Shown: one piece after another, positions 36,413-45,821 of the stretch
Numbering within the stretch: the stretch's first letter is position 1
Layout: each line of letters opens with the position of its first letter
Translations under genes and position numbers: made by a program
The notes under the pieces: model-generated
Seen by the model: only the letters and a program-made list of their open reading frames with translations
The model's database searches: none
Told to the model about the DNA's origin: nothing
Assembly: GCA_050288105.1 (NCBI GenBank)
Contig: JBNKDE010000014.1
Location: 42,132-106,131 of the forward strand
Length of the DNA: 64,000 nt
Direction: 5' to 3'
Source of the DNA: JACNJF01 sp050288105
Lineage (GTDB): Bacteria; Pseudomonadota; Gammaproteobacteria; GCA-001735895

Positions 36413-36434
36413 CAAAAAACCGCATACGCGGTTT
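36413..36434 (-). terminator. Terminator after yhhQ
   Basis: AAACCGC, loop ATAC, GCGGTTT (36417-36434); on the minus strand the hairpin runs into further T residues. It lies 29 bases after the yhhQ stop. Confidence 0.75.
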
Positions 36435-36462
36435 AGGAGCCTCTGATTAATTCAGAGCTTGC

Positions 36463-37134
36463 TTAAGAATTTGCACGTACAGGCTGTAATTCGTCAGACA
36501 CTTCGATTAATCGTCCCACCAGAAAATTTAGCAACACACCATATGCAGGCAGAAATAGCAGCAGGCTGATACCCAGTTTAAAGGCATAATCCAGCAAACC
36601 AATCTCTACCCAGTGCTGCGCCATAAATGCATCCGGGCTCTGATAGAAGGCGATAGAGAAGAACAGCAGGGTATCCAGTGCATTTCCCAGCACCGTTGAT
36701 GCAGCGGGCGCAATCCACCAGCGCCTGTGCTGACGCAAACGATTAAACACCTGAACATCCAGAATCTGCCCAAACACATAGGCGATAAAACTCGCCAGCG
36801 CGATACGCGCCACAAACAGATTGAGTTCAGCCAACTGTGAAAAGCTCTGGAATACCCCTTCATAAAACAGCACCGACAGCGCATAGGAAAGAAAAAGGGC
36901 CGGAACCATCGCGCGCAGGATAATTTGCCTGGCCGCAGCGGCGCCGAATATTCTGACGGTCAAATCCGTCGCCAGAAAAATAAATGGAAAGCTGAAAGCA
37001 CCCCAGGTGGTATGCAAACCAAACAGGGTAAAGGGTATCTGAACCAGATAATTACTGGCAGCGATAATTAGCAGATGACAGGCGACCAGATAGGCCAGGG
37101 CTTTTTGTGCTTGCGCAGGACTTAACGTATTCAT
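36463..37134 (-). CDS. yhhQ: Queuosine precursor transporter YhhQ
   Basis: A 223-residue inner-membrane protein with about six helices, of the VUT/COG1738 family that imports preQ0 or preQ1 for queuosine tRNA modification. Family marks include a Trp-Gly-Ala-Phe segment (TTWGAFSFPFIFLATDLTVR), FGQILDVQVFNRLR and NALDTLLFFSIAFY. A preQ1-I-type riboswitch lies directly upstream and would lower translation when the precursor is plentiful, which independently supports the role. It interrupts the rlpA-dacA cell-wall run as its own transcription unit with its own terminator. Confidence 0.93.
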   Translation of the reverse strand: MNTLSPAQAQKALAYLVACHLLIIAASNYLVQIPFTLFGLHTTWGAFSFPFIFLATDLTVRIFGAAAARQIILRAMVPALFLSYALSVLFYEGVFQSFSQLAELNLFVARIALASFIAYVFGQILDVQVFNRLRQHRRWWIAPAASTVLGNALDTLLFFSIAFYQSPDAFMAQHWVEIGLLDYAFKLGISLLLFLPAYGVLLNFLVGRLIEVSDELQPVRANS

Positions 37135-37140
37135 GATTGA

Positions 37141-37172
37141 CCTTTTTGTTAATGGGGGTGAGGGAACCCAAG
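37141..37172 (-). promoter_or_regulatory. preQ1-I riboswitch controlling yhhQ
   Basis: On the minus strand the 32 bases upstream of yhhQ follow the preQ1-I plan. Stem P1 is TGGG (37170-37167) with CCCA (37156-37153). Loop 1 begins TTCCC, and the A-rich tail TTAACAAAAAGG ends in AGG, which can pair with loop-1 CCT to close the pseudoknot. That AAGG (37144-37141) is also the Shine-Dalgarno sequence, six bases before the ATG, so ligand binding should hide the ribosome site. The layout is close to the known Thermoanaerobacter preQ1 aptamer with its TTAACAAAA tail. The downstream gene is a queuosine-precursor transporter. Confidence 0.82.
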
Positions 37173-37400
37173 TTTTAATCAGTGCTGCGGCTCGGTCTGA
37201 ACCATAGCGACGTAGCGGGCTGCGATTATAAACGTGTGTACAGATTTGTACAGTTGAGAATCCGCTTATTTCACTTGCACTGTGCCCGGCATTATCAGAC
37301 CAGCGACCAGAAAGGCGTTATCTGATGCAAGGTATGGGTAGCAGATTTTGTCACTCAAGAAACAATCACGCCCCGGCAATTGCAGCTGCTGGAAAAAGAC

Positions 37401-38213
37401 TCACTCTGAGCCGACCACAATCCTCACATTACCGTATCCCTTGCGCAGCAGGCGTTTCTGCACCGACTCAGCTTCTGCAACATCCAGCAAAGGCCCCAGT
37501 CTTACTCGATAAAAGGTTCCACCGTCAGTATCCACTGGCGAAATCACGACTGCTGTCTCATTCTTGTTTCGCAGGTCGTTACGCATATTTATCGCATTGA
37601 CTTCGCTACCAAAAGAGCCCAGCTGCAGAAATATCTCATCCTCAGACTGATCAGCAGCCGCAGTTTGCAGCGGGATGGCTCGAATCGTGGGGCGAGGCTC
37701 ATTGGCCGCTGACTGGTGATCGGTTGCCGACAGTGCGGTGATTTCTACCTGTGCGGTACCTGGACCTATGACACCCAGTTCTTTCGCTGCCGCATAAGAC
37801 AGGTCGATAATTCGATCATGCGCAAACGGCCCGCGGTCATTCACCTTGACGATTGCGGTTTTTCCATTCTCCAGGTTCTTCACCCTGACCATAGTTGGCA
37901 ACGGCAGGGTCTTATGTGCCGCAGTCATGGCGTGCATGTTGTAGGTTTCACCACTGGAGGTACGCTTACCGTGAAAATCCGGGCCATACCAGGAAGCGGT
38001 ACCTCTTTGCACAAAGCCTTTGGCAGAATTCATCACAAAATAGCGCTTACCAAACACCACATAAGAACTGGGATTTCCGTATTTCGCCTTACCGGATGCA
38101 TCCAGCTGTATGTCATTGCTTCCCGGGGTATCGGACGAGTTGCCACCCATCGGCACCCCAAAAGTACAGCCGGATAAAAGTAACACAGTCGCTAAAATTG
38201 CCGCTAAGCGCAT
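37401..38213 (-). CDS. rlpA: RlpA septal lytic transglycosylase lipoprotein
   Basis: A 270-residue outer-membrane lipoprotein. The lipobox LLLSGCTFG puts the lipid on Cys16. The double-psi beta-barrel (about 75-165) shows GTASWYGPDFHGKRTSSGE and VKVNDRGPFAHDRIIDLS with the catalytic Asp and His. A SPOR domain (about 190-270; FLQLGSFGSEVNA) binds bare glycan strands at the septum. Its start shares one base with the mltB stop, so the two are coupled. Confidence 0.93.
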   Translation of the reverse strand: MRLAAILATVLLLSGCTFGVPMGGNSSDTPGSNDIQLDASGKAKYGNPSSYVVFGKRYFVMNSAKGFVQRGTASWYGPDFHGKRTSSGETYNMHAMTAAHKTLPLPTMVRVKNLENGKTAIVKVNDRGPFAHDRIIDLSYAAAKELGVIGPGTAQVEITALSATDHQSAANEPRPTIRAIPLQTAAADQSEDEIFLQLGSFGSEVNAINMRNDLRNKNETAVVISPVDTDGGTFYRVRLGPLLDVAEAESVQKRLLRKGYGNVRIVVGSE

Positions 38214-39199
38214 TATTCCTTAACACCGTCCTTAAGTTTCTGGCTCAACTGATACACCGCCATCGCATACAGTGGTGAGTGATTATAACGGGTGATCACA
38301 TAAAAATTCTGTAGCCCGGCCCAGTATTCATCGTGATCTTCCTGTTCAAACTTTAGTAGTGCCAGTTGCAGCTCGTCGTCTAACGCTGTCGCACTGCTAA
38401 AGCCTGCGCGTCGGAACTCTTTCCAGCGCTGAGCGGGTTTCATGGATGGTTTGATTTCAGGTGCGCGCTGTTTACCCTGCAGGCTGATGGGATAGGCAAT
38501 CGCTTCACCAGCTACCCAGCCATGCTTATTGAAGTAATTCGCTACACTGGCCAGGATGTCGGGCAAGCTATCAAACAAGTTGGCCTTTCCATCACCATCT
38601 CCATCGATGGCATAGTTGCGGTAACTGGAAGAAATAAATTGCGGCATACCCATTGCACCCGCATAGGAGCCCATGATCGCACGAGTGTCCAACTGGTTTT
38701 CCTTACTCAGAATCAAAAACTGCTCCAGCTCACGGGTAAAAAATTCCGCACGTTTGGGATAATCAAAAGCAAACGTCACCAGGGTATCAAATACGGGCGA
38801 TTTTCCCTTGTAGATGCCGTAAAAGGTTTCTACACCGACAATTGCCACAAAGATTTCAGCCGGTACCTGGAATTTTTTCTCAACCTGAGCGATGAGGTCA
38901 CGATTTTCCTGCCAGAACCTGATTCCTGCGCTGATGCGCTTGTCGGTCAGGAATATCTTGCGATACTGATGCCAGGCCAGCTTTTCAGCGGGTTTGTCCA
39001 TGCGCTCGAACAAATCACGCTGGTGTTTCACCTGCGAGAATAAATCAATTAACTCCTTTTCAGTGTAATCACTGCTGGCTGCTACCCTGCTAATAAAATC
39101 TTCAACGTCGCTGCGATATCGGTAATCACCTTTATTGAGTTTTGCTGCCTGTAAAGAAAACGGCAACAACAATAATGACAATACTAACACTCTATACAT
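38213..39199 (-). CDS. mltB: Lytic murein transglycosylase B
   Basis: A 328-residue periplasmic enzyme that cleaves peptidoglycan glycan strands with 1,6-anhydro product. The catalytic glutamate is in VGVETFYGIYKG; other family marks are GSYAGAMGMPQF and SSYRNYAIDGDGDG, the latter an EF-hand-like calcium loop. It has a signal peptide (about 1-18) but no lipobox cysteine, so it is probably soluble, unlike E. coli MltB. It is part of the mrdA-rodA-mltB-rlpA run. Confidence 0.93.
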   Translation of the reverse strand: MYRVLVLSLLLLPFSLQAAKLNKGDYRYRSDVEDFISRVAASSDYTEKELIDLFSQVKHQRDLFERMDKPAEKLAWHQYRKIFLTDKRISAGIRFWQENRDLIAQVEKKFQVPAEIFVAIVGVETFYGIYKGKSPVFDTLVTFAFDYPKRAEFFTRELEQFLILSKENQLDTRAIMGSYAGAMGMPQFISSSYRNYAIDGDGDGKANLFDSLPDILASVANYFNKHGWVAGEAIAYPISLQGKQRAPEIKPSMKPAQRWKEFRRAGFSSATALDDELQLALLKFEQEDHDEYWAGLQNFYVITRYNHSPLYAMAVYQLSQKLKDGVKE

Positions 39200-39219
39200 T
39201 CTGGCTCCCGTGGCCCGCT

Positions 39220-40341
39220 TTATCGTAAAAATCGCTTGGCTGACCCTACAGCCATAATCATTCCAAACCCTGCCATCAGGGTAACCATGGAGGTTCCTCC
39301 GTAACTCACCAATGGCAAGGGTACACCAACCACAGGTAACAATCCTGTGACCATCCCCGTATTTACAAATAGGTAGACAAAAAAGGTCAGACTAAGTGCA
39401 CCTGCCAGCAAACGCCCAAAGTTATCCTGCGATACCGCAGCGATAAACAGCCCACGATAAATAATCAGCAGATACAACGAGATCAGGAACAGGCTACCAA
39501 ATAGACCGAACTCTTCCCCGAATACAGAAAAGATAAAGTCGGTCTGGCGCTCGGGTAAAAACTCCAGCTGTGACTGAGTACCATTTAACCAGCCTTTGCC
39601 ATACACCCCGCCCGAACCAATGGCAATCTTCGACTGGATAATATGGTAACCCGATCCCAGCGGGTCGGACTCTGGATTGAGCAAGGTCAGTATGCGCCCG
39701 CGCTGGTAATCATGCAGCGCAAACTTCCATAGCAAAGGTGCCATGGCAGAGCCAAACAATGCAAGGATAAAAAATATTTTCCAGCGCACTCCCGCCAGGA
39801 ACAGCACAAAAAATCCCGCGCTGGCAACCAGTAACGCGGTCCCCAGATCCGGTTGACGTGCAATCAGGATGACCGGTATGAGCACCAGCAACGCGGACAC
39901 GGTCAAATCCTTCCAGCCCACAGGGAGCACCTTTTCCGACAGGTAGGAAGCGACCATCATGGGCATCGCCAGTTTCATAAATTCAGAGGGCTGAAAACGC
40001 ACAAAGCCGAGATCCAGCCAGCGTTGCGCACCCTTACCCACTTCACCGAAAACCATCACAGCAATCAGCATCAGCACCCCACCCAGGTAAAACCACAGCG
40101 ACAGTTTTCTCAGCACGCGCATAGAAATATTCGCAATCGCGATCATCAGAACCACTGCCAGGGCCAGTCGCGTAACCTGCCGGATCATTAAATCGATATC
40201 ACTGCCACTCGCACTGAATAGCACTACCAGCCCGAAATTAGACAGGATAAACAGCAATAGCATGAGCACGGGATCGAGACGGAATGCATCCAGTACGCGG
40301 CGCGAAATCGACGGTTGATCCTGTTCAGTATAACGATCCAT
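39220..40341 (-). CDS. rodA: Peptidoglycan glycosyltransferase RodA
   Basis: A 373-residue SEDS-family membrane enzyme with about ten helices that polymerises lipid II for side-wall growth. Conserved marks are RWLDLGFVRFQPSEFMKLA, ARQPDLGTALLV, GGVYGKGWLNGTQSQLEFLP with the adjacent QTDFIFSV, and LPLVSYGGTSM. It shares one base with the end of mrdA, its transpeptidase partner, so they are made together. Confidence 0.95.
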   Translation of the reverse strand: MDRYTEQDQPSISRRVLDAFRLDPVLMLLLFILSNFGLVVLFSASGSDIDLMIRQVTRLALAVVLMIAIANISMRVLRKLSLWFYLGGVLMLIAVMVFGEVGKGAQRWLDLGFVRFQPSEFMKLAMPMMVASYLSEKVLPVGWKDLTVSALLVLIPVILIARQPDLGTALLVASAGFFVLFLAGVRWKIFFILALFGSAMAPLLWKFALHDYQRGRILTLLNPESDPLGSGYHIIQSKIAIGSGGVYGKGWLNGTQSQLEFLPERQTDFIFSVFGEEFGLFGSLFLISLYLLIIYRGLFIAAVSQDNFGRLLAGALSLTFFVYLFVNTGMVTGLLPVVGVPLPLVSYGGTSMVTLMAGFGMIMAVGSAKRFLR

Positions 40342-42218
40342 TACTGACCTGCCTGGGCCGCAGCCTGTTCGGGTTTCTTTAACAAATAAGCATCCATAAT
40401 CTTGCGTGCAATGGGTGCTGCCACTGAACTACCATGACCACCATTTTCTACTACTACTGCCACCGCGATCTGAGGGTCATCTGCCGGGGCAAAAGCCATA
40501 AAAAGCGCATGATCACGCAGTTTTTTCGACACTTTCTCCTCTTCATATTCTTCATCCTGAGCTATCCCAAATACCTGCGCAGTCCCTGTTTTACCGGCAA
40601 TCTGGTATTGCAGGCCCTGGTCAATACGATGTGCGGTACCCCGAATGTCATGCACAACATTGACCATGCCTTTCACGACATGCTTCCAGTTGCTTATTTT
40701 CCTGAGCTTATAGTCCCCCGTGAGCTGAGGCGCTATCGCCTGGTCTACATGGGTAATCGGGTCTTCGATGGATTTGACCAGATGCGGTTTATAACGTTTA
40801 CCCTGCATCGCCAGCGCGCCGGTAGAACTGCTCAGCTGTAGAGGGGTAACCAGCAGCGCTCCCTGACCAATCCCGGTGATCAGAGTTTCTCCAGGAAACC
40901 AGGGCATGCCGCGTGCATTACGTTTCCACTCGCGCGAAGGCATCAAACCCGGACGTTCGCTGGTGCTGTCTATACCCGTGCGACTGCCGAAACCAAACTG
41001 CTTCATAAATTCGGACATTCGATCTATACCCAGGTTGTAGGCGAGTTCATAAAAGTAAACGTCACAGGACTGGGTAATGGCCTTGTCCAGATCGGTATTG
41101 CCGTGGCCTTCTTTTTTCCAGTCACGATATTTACGATCATCGTTTGGGAGCAGATAGTGCCCTCCGCAAAATATCGTCTGACGCGGACCAATGACATTGG
41201 CTTCCAGCCCAGCTAGCCCGAAAAATGGTTTAGTGGTAGAGCCCGGTGGATATTGCCCGGTCAGTGCACGGTTAAACAGCGGACGTCTTGAAGAATCTCG
41301 CAGCGCGCTGTAATCCGCATTACTGATACCATTTACAAACAGATTGGGATCAAAACTGGGCATACTCACCAATGCCAGAATCTCACCACTACGCGGATCT
41401 ATTGCAACCGCTGAGCCTTTCTGCCCGGTAAACAGGTATTCAACCAGCTGCTGTAACGAAGAATCAATGGTCAGATGCAGGTTCTTGCCCGCTTTCGGTG
41501 GCTGCTCATCCAGTACACGCAGCGTTCGACCCGAGGCGTTCACCTCAACGCGTTGATAGCCCACTTGACCATGTAGCTCATCTTCGTAGTATTTTTCCAG
41601 ACCCAGCTTACCGATATGACTGGTGCCAGCATAGTTTGCTTCATCCAGCCTGGCGAGATCCTTAATATCGATACGCCCCACGTAACCCAGCGCATGTACC
41701 GCATGTTTCCCCAGCGGGTAATTGCGTGTCAGGCGAGCATTGATTTCCACCCCGCTGAAGCGATGGATATTCACCGCCAGCAGTGCGACCTCCTCGTCAC
41801 TCAGGTTCAGCAACAGCGGCACCGATTCAAATGATCTACGACGTTTGCTGGTTTCACGAAATCGCCTGATTTCCTGATCGGATATATTAACCAGCTGCTG
41901 CAGCTGGAGCAGGGTTTGATCCAGATCCTCTACCTGCTCACGGATGATTTCCAGCCGGTAGGCAGGTATATTATCTGCCATCACCACGCCGTTGCGGTCA
42001 TAGATCAGACCCCGCGTTGGCGGCAATGCCTTCAGGCTCACGCGGTTGGAATTTGACAGTGTCGTAAAGTACTCATGCTCAACCACCTGCAATATATACA
42101 GGCGCACAAGTACCACTATCATCAAAACAAGTACAATCAGCGCCGCCGCGATCAGGCGGTTTCTGACCAGTCTGGTTTCCAGATAATTATCTTTGAGTTG
42201 TTCGCGATACGAGGCCAT
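40341..42218 (-). CDS. mrdA: Penicillin-binding protein 2
   Basis: A 625-residue class B PBP that cross-links peptidoglycan in the elongasome with RodA. It has one N-terminal membrane anchor (about 20-42), a PBP-dimer domain (about 65-235) and the transpeptidase with STTK (PPGSTTKPF), SCD in ITQSCDVYFYEL and KTGTAQ. It is the first gene of the mrdA-rodA-mltB-rlpA transcription unit. An hppA terminator lies just upstream. Confidence 0.95.
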   Translation of the reverse strand: MASYREQLKDNYLETRLVRNRLIAAALIVLVLMIVVLVRLYILQVVEHEYFTTLSNSNRVSLKALPPTRGLIYDRNGVVMADNIPAYRLEIIREQVEDLDQTLLQLQQLVNISDQEIRRFRETSKRRRSFESVPLLLNLSDEEVALLAVNIHRFSGVEINARLTRNYPLGKHAVHALGYVGRIDIKDLARLDEANYAGTSHIGKLGLEKYYEDELHGQVGYQRVEVNASGRTLRVLDEQPPKAGKNLHLTIDSSLQQLVEYLFTGQKGSAVAIDPRSGEILALVSMPSFDPNLFVNGISNADYSALRDSSRRPLFNRALTGQYPPGSTTKPFFGLAGLEANVIGPRQTIFCGGHYLLPNDDRKYRDWKKEGHGNTDLDKAITQSCDVYFYELAYNLGIDRMSEFMKQFGFGSRTGIDSTSERPGLMPSREWKRNARGMPWFPGETLITGIGQGALLVTPLQLSSSTGALAMQGKRYKPHLVKSIEDPITHVDQAIAPQLTGDYKLRKISNWKHVVKGMVNVVHDIRGTAHRIDQGLQYQIAGKTGTAQVFGIAQDEEYEEEKVSKKLRDHALFMAFAPADDPQIAVAVVVENGGHGSSVAAPIARKIMDAYLLKKPEQAAAQAGQ

Positions 42219-42311
42219 CAGCAGATGATGTCCGGTGGATACGGCATAAAAAGATACGAAGCTTTAAAATGTGCCGCCATTAAACCACCGATTGAACGAA
42301 TTTCAAGCTGA

Positions 42312-42340
42312 AAAAATAAAGCCTGCAAGTTGCAGGCTTT
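42312..42340 (-). terminator. Rho-independent terminator after hppA
   Basis: A perfect 11-bp stem AAAGCCTGCAA / TTGCAGGCTTT with a one-base centre on paper, so a short loop in practice. On the minus strand it is followed by TATTTTTT. It ends hppA transcription before mrdA. Confidence 0.85.
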
Positions 42341-42365
42341 AAGCGTGGAACATTTATCGTTATTT

Positions 42366-44390
42366 TTATAATAAAGGCACCATCAATAATGCAACAATAT
42401 TGATGATTTTGATCAGCGGGTTAATCGCTGGACCGGCTGTATCCTTATAGGGATCACCGACTGTGTCGCCAGTCACTGCCGCCTTGTGAGCATCCGAACC
42501 CTTGCCGCCGTGATTACCATCTTCAATATATTTTTTGGCGTTATCCCAGGCGCCACCACCCGTGGTCATGGAGATCGCAACAAACAGCCCGGTTACGATA
42601 GTACCAATCAGTACGCCACCCAGCGCTTCAGCACCCAGCGTGAGACCGACAACGATCGGTACAGCAACGGGCAACAGCGAAGGAATAATCATTTCCTTGA
42701 TCGCAGCGCGAGTCAGCATATCGACAGCACGTGAATAATCCGGCTTTTCAGTTCTATCCATGATACCCGGCATTTCGCGAAACTGGCGACGCACCTCATT
42801 CACGATTCCTCCCGCTGCACGGCCTACGGCTTCCATCGCCATCGCACCAAACAGATAAGGGATCAGGCCGCCTATAAACAGACCAATAATCACCATGTGA
42901 TTGGATAACAGGAATTCGGTTGCCTTGCCGGCGCTGCTAAGAGAACTGGTAAAATCAGCGAACAGGACCAGTGTTGCCAGCCCGGCTGAACCGATCGCAT
43001 AGCCCTTGGTGACTGCCTTGGTCGTATTACCAACCGCATCCAGCGCATCAGTCGTATTACGGATTTCTTCCGGCAGATCGGCCATCTCAGCAATACCACC
43101 CGCATTATCAGTAATCGGACCGTAAGCATCCAGCGCGACCACGATACCGGTCATGGATAACATGGCAGTTGCGGCTATCGCGATACCATATAACCCTGCC
43201 AGATTGTGCGCGCCCCAGATAGACAGGCATACAGCAAGCACCGGCATTGCGGTAGAACGCATGGAAACACCCAGACCGGCGATCACATTGGTTCCATCCC
43301 CGGTTGTTGATGCTTCAGCAATATGCCTGACCGGAGAATACTCAGTAGCTGTGTAATATTCGGTAATAACGATCATGGCAACGGTTAGCACCAGACCAAT
43401 TAAAGCAGAGCCAAATAAGGCATTGGTAGAATACAGACCATTGTCAGCCATCATCGAGTTGGTAATCACATAGAATCCAACGGCTGACAGCACCGCTGAC
43501 ACTGCGGTAGCTTTATATAGTGCAGTCATGATCTTGCCACCCTCTTTATATTTAACGAAGAAGGTACCGATAACCGAACAGATAATCGAGATTCCACCCA
43601 GCATTAATGGATAAGTAATGGCCAGCGAGAGCACTGATGCACTGGAGGAAGCAAACACCAGGCTACCCAGCAACATGGTGGCGATAATGGTTACCGCATA
43701 AGTTTCAAACAGGTCTGCCGCCATGCCAGCACAGTCGCCTACATTGTCACCCACATTATCCGCGATTACCGCCGGGTTACGTGGATCATCCTCCGGAATT
43801 CCCGCTTCTACCTTACCCACGATATCCGCACCGACATCCGCACCCTTGGTAAAGATACCGCCGCCCAATCGTGCAAAAATTGAAATCAGCGATCCGCCGA
43901 ACGCCAGCCCTATCATAGGATGCAGAGCATCCTCTACCCCCATCAGGGTCAGTATTGAATAATAACCAGCTACACCCAACAGGCCCAGACCGACAACCAG
44001 CATGCCCGTAATGGCACCGCCCTTGAAAGCAACTTCCAGCGCAGGGTTAATTCCCCCTTTGGCTGCCTCTGCAGTACGCGAGTTGGAACGCACCGAGACA
44101 TGCATACCGATATAGCCCGCAGCACCGGAGAGCAAGGCACCCAGCGCAAAACCTATCGCGGTAAACCAGTCAAGAAAGAGCCCTATAACAACAAAAAGAA
44201 TCAATCCGACTATGCCTATCGCGGTATATTGTCGAGCCAGATAAGCAACGGCTCCTTCCTGTATTGCACTGGCGATTCTTTGCATTTCATCGTTGCCCTG
44301 CGGCTTGGATAAAACGCTATAGATAGAAATTACACCATACCCGATCCCTACAAAGGCGCAGATCAACGCCATACTTAATGCTGAGCTCAT
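42366..44390 (-). CDS. hppA: Membrane-bound H+-translocating pyrophosphatase
   Basis: A 674-residue ion pump with about 16 helices that uses hydrolysis of cytoplasmic pyrophosphate to move protons out. The PPi-binding motifs are DVGADIVGKVEAGIPEDDPR, NVGDNVGDCAGMAADLFE and the C-terminal GDTVGDPYKDTAGPAINP. In the segment GNTTKAVTKGYA a Lys and a Thr occupy the positions that mark the K+-independent subgroup, so H+ pumping without K+ is predicted. It can also run backwards to make PPi. A PPi-dependent phosphofructokinase, adenylate kinase and soluble pyrophosphatase lie within 6 kb, pointing to PPi-based energy saving. Confidence 0.94.
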   Translation of the reverse strand: MSSALSMALICAFVGIGYGVISIYSVLSKPQGNDEMQRIASAIQEGAVAYLARQYTAIGIVGLILFVVIGLFLDWFTAIGFALGALLSGAAGYIGMHVSVRSNSRTAEAAKGGINPALEVAFKGGAITGMLVVGLGLLGVAGYYSILTLMGVEDALHPMIGLAFGGSLISIFARLGGGIFTKGADVGADIVGKVEAGIPEDDPRNPAVIADNVGDNVGDCAGMAADLFETYAVTIIATMLLGSLVFASSSASVLSLAITYPLMLGGISIICSVIGTFFVKYKEGGKIMTALYKATAVSAVLSAVGFYVITNSMMADNGLYSTNALFGSALIGLVLTVAMIVITEYYTATEYSPVRHIAEASTTGDGTNVIAGLGVSMRSTAMPVLAVCLSIWGAHNLAGLYGIAIAATAMLSMTGIVVALDAYGPITDNAGGIAEMADLPEEIRNTTDALDAVGNTTKAVTKGYAIGSAGLATLVLFADFTSSLSSAGKATEFLLSNHMVIIGLFIGGLIPYLFGAMAMEAVGRAAGGIVNEVRRQFREMPGIMDRTEKPDYSRAVDMLTRAAIKEMIIPSLLPVAVPIVVGLTLGAEALGGVLIGTIVTGLFVAISMTTGGGAWDNAKKYIEDGNHGGKGSDAHKAAVTGDTVGDPYKDTAGPAINPLIKIINIVALLMVPLL

Positions 44391-44436
44391 TTTCTATGTC
44401 CTGTTGTTACAAGTTAAAAGATTATTTTTATTAAGT

Positions 44437-44470
44437 TAAAAAAAACCGCCAGTTCAGTATGAACTAGCGG
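44437..44470 (-). terminator. Rho-independent terminator after adk
   Basis: An 11-bp stem (44446-44456 with 44460-44470, one G-T wobble on the minus strand) and a three-base loop, followed on the minus strand by a run of about eight T. It is 10 bases after the adk stop. Confidence 0.88.
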
Positions 44471-44479
44471 CTTAAATAT

Positions 44480-45133
44480 TTATTGATCAAGCTGCTGGAA
44501 TATCTGGTCACGAATTTCTTCGACTTTTCCAATTCCGTTGACCCTGATATATCTGGGGGCCCCTTCTCCTCCGGAGCTCGCCCATTTTGAGTAATACTCA
44601 ATCAGCGGTTCTGTCTGATCATGGTAGACATCCAGGCGTTTCTTAACTGTTTCTTCCTGGTCATCGTCGCGTTGAATCAGGTCTTCGCCGGTTTCATCGT
44701 CCTTACCCTCCACCTTCGGCGGGTTGAACACAACGTGATAGGTTCTGCCAGAAGCCAGGTGCACACGGCGTCCACTCATGCGCTTGATAATCTCGGCGTC
44801 ATCGACATCGATTTCGACGACAGCATCGATATCGACCTTGGCTTTAAGCGCCTCTGCCTGTTCCAGGGTACGAGGAAAACCGTCGAACAAAAATCCGTTG
44901 GCGCAATCATCCTGCTGAATGCGCTCATCAATCAGCCCGAGGATAATGTCATCTGACACCAGGCCACCGGCATCCATAACCTTCTTGGCTTCGATCCCCA
45001 TGGGGGACTGTGCCTTAACCGCAGCACGTAACATGTCGCCGGTTGAAATCTGTGGGATAGCGTATCTTTCTTTAATGTAATTTGCCTGGGTACCTTTGCC
45101 TGCACCCGGACCGCCTAATAAAATAATTTTCAT
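44480..45133 (-). CDS. adk: Adenylate kinase
   Basis: A 217-residue cytoplasmic enzyme converting AMP and ATP to two ADP. The start is ATG 45133 (MKIILLGGPGAGKGTQ) with AGAGGTG upstream; the longer open frame further 5' has no homology. The P-loop GGPGAGKGT, FDGFPRTLEQA and the LID (GRRVHLASGRTYHVVFNPP) are present; the LID lacks the four-cysteine zinc site. It recycles the AMP formed along with PPi in activation reactions, which suits its place between hppA and the PPi-PFK gene. Confidence 0.96.
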   Translation of the reverse strand: MKIILLGGPGAGKGTQANYIKERYAIPQISTGDMLRAAVKAQSPMGIEAKKVMDAGGLVSDDIILGLIDERIQQDDCANGFLFDGFPRTLEQAEALKAKVDIDAVVEIDVDDAEIIKRMSGRRVHLASGRTYHVVFNPPKVEGKDDETGEDLIQRDDDQEETVKKRLDVYHDQTEPLIEYYSKWASSGGEGAPRYIRVNGIGKVEEIRDQIFQQLDQ

Positions 45134-45401
45134 TGTCACCTCTTTGGTTGTTAGCGTCATTTGGCATGACGAAAGGTACTCTCCCCCATATTGCACTGCC
45201 ACAAGAATTAAGATTTGTAATACTTGATATTGTGCTTGACTATACTGCTGCGCGCATTGTGCCACAGCAATACACCCACGACGAGCATGCTTTTTATATC
45301 GACCAATTGAATTCTCTTATGCCTACATAGCGCCATTCGCATGCAAAATAACGCTATTTATTGTATATTCGCCGGCCTGATTATCGACACGACGGCATAG
45401 C

Positions 45402-45758
45402 ATGGGCTCGATTCCTGATATAAACGATACCGAACAGCGCATAGTTCGCAGCAGTCTGGACGAACGCTGGGGCAAGGATAAGGTGGAATTTCATCTGGTC
45501 GATGTGGAGGCCAGACTCGACCCCTCCGATCGCGAACTGACCGAATGTCCCGCGCTTTACTGGGAACAGGGTGACTGTCATTTCGTAGTCATCAAAACTG
45601 CAGATAATCGTTACCGAACCCAGTTTTATTACGGCAACCGTGAACAATACGGTACCGGCATACACGAATACGACGAGCTGGGAGATTGTGTGATCTCCCT
45701 GCTACGCCTGCAGGCAGACCATGAACGCGATCGCCAGCAGGAAAACGACCCAGAATAA
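45402..45758 (+). CDS. Conserved-looking hypothetical protein
   Basis: A 118-residue acidic, soluble protein with no signal peptide or membrane helix; no family is recognised. The middle part alternates hydrophobic and polar residues (HFVVIKTADNRYRTQFYYGN) as a small beta-sheet would, and the C-terminus is a charged helix rich in Asp, Glu, Arg and Gln. It lies 63 bases before the PPi-phosphofructokinase gene on the same strand, so co-transcription is likely. The divergent neighbour is adk. Confidence 0.6.
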   Translation: MGSIPDINDTEQRIVRSSLDERWGKDKVEFHLVDVEARLDPSDRELTECPALYWEQGDCHFVVIKTADNRYRTQFYYGNREQYGTGIHEYDELGDCVISLLRLQADHERDRQQENDPE

Positions 45759-45821
45759 AACCATAAATCTTAAATCAACTACAGGCTTTGGAAAAAAGCC
45801 GAATTCATTGCGGAGAAAATA

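Noticed and set aside
45134..45265. N-terminal extension of adenylate kinase
   Set aside because: The added 44 residues match nothing in the family, and ATG 45133 has a good ribosome site.
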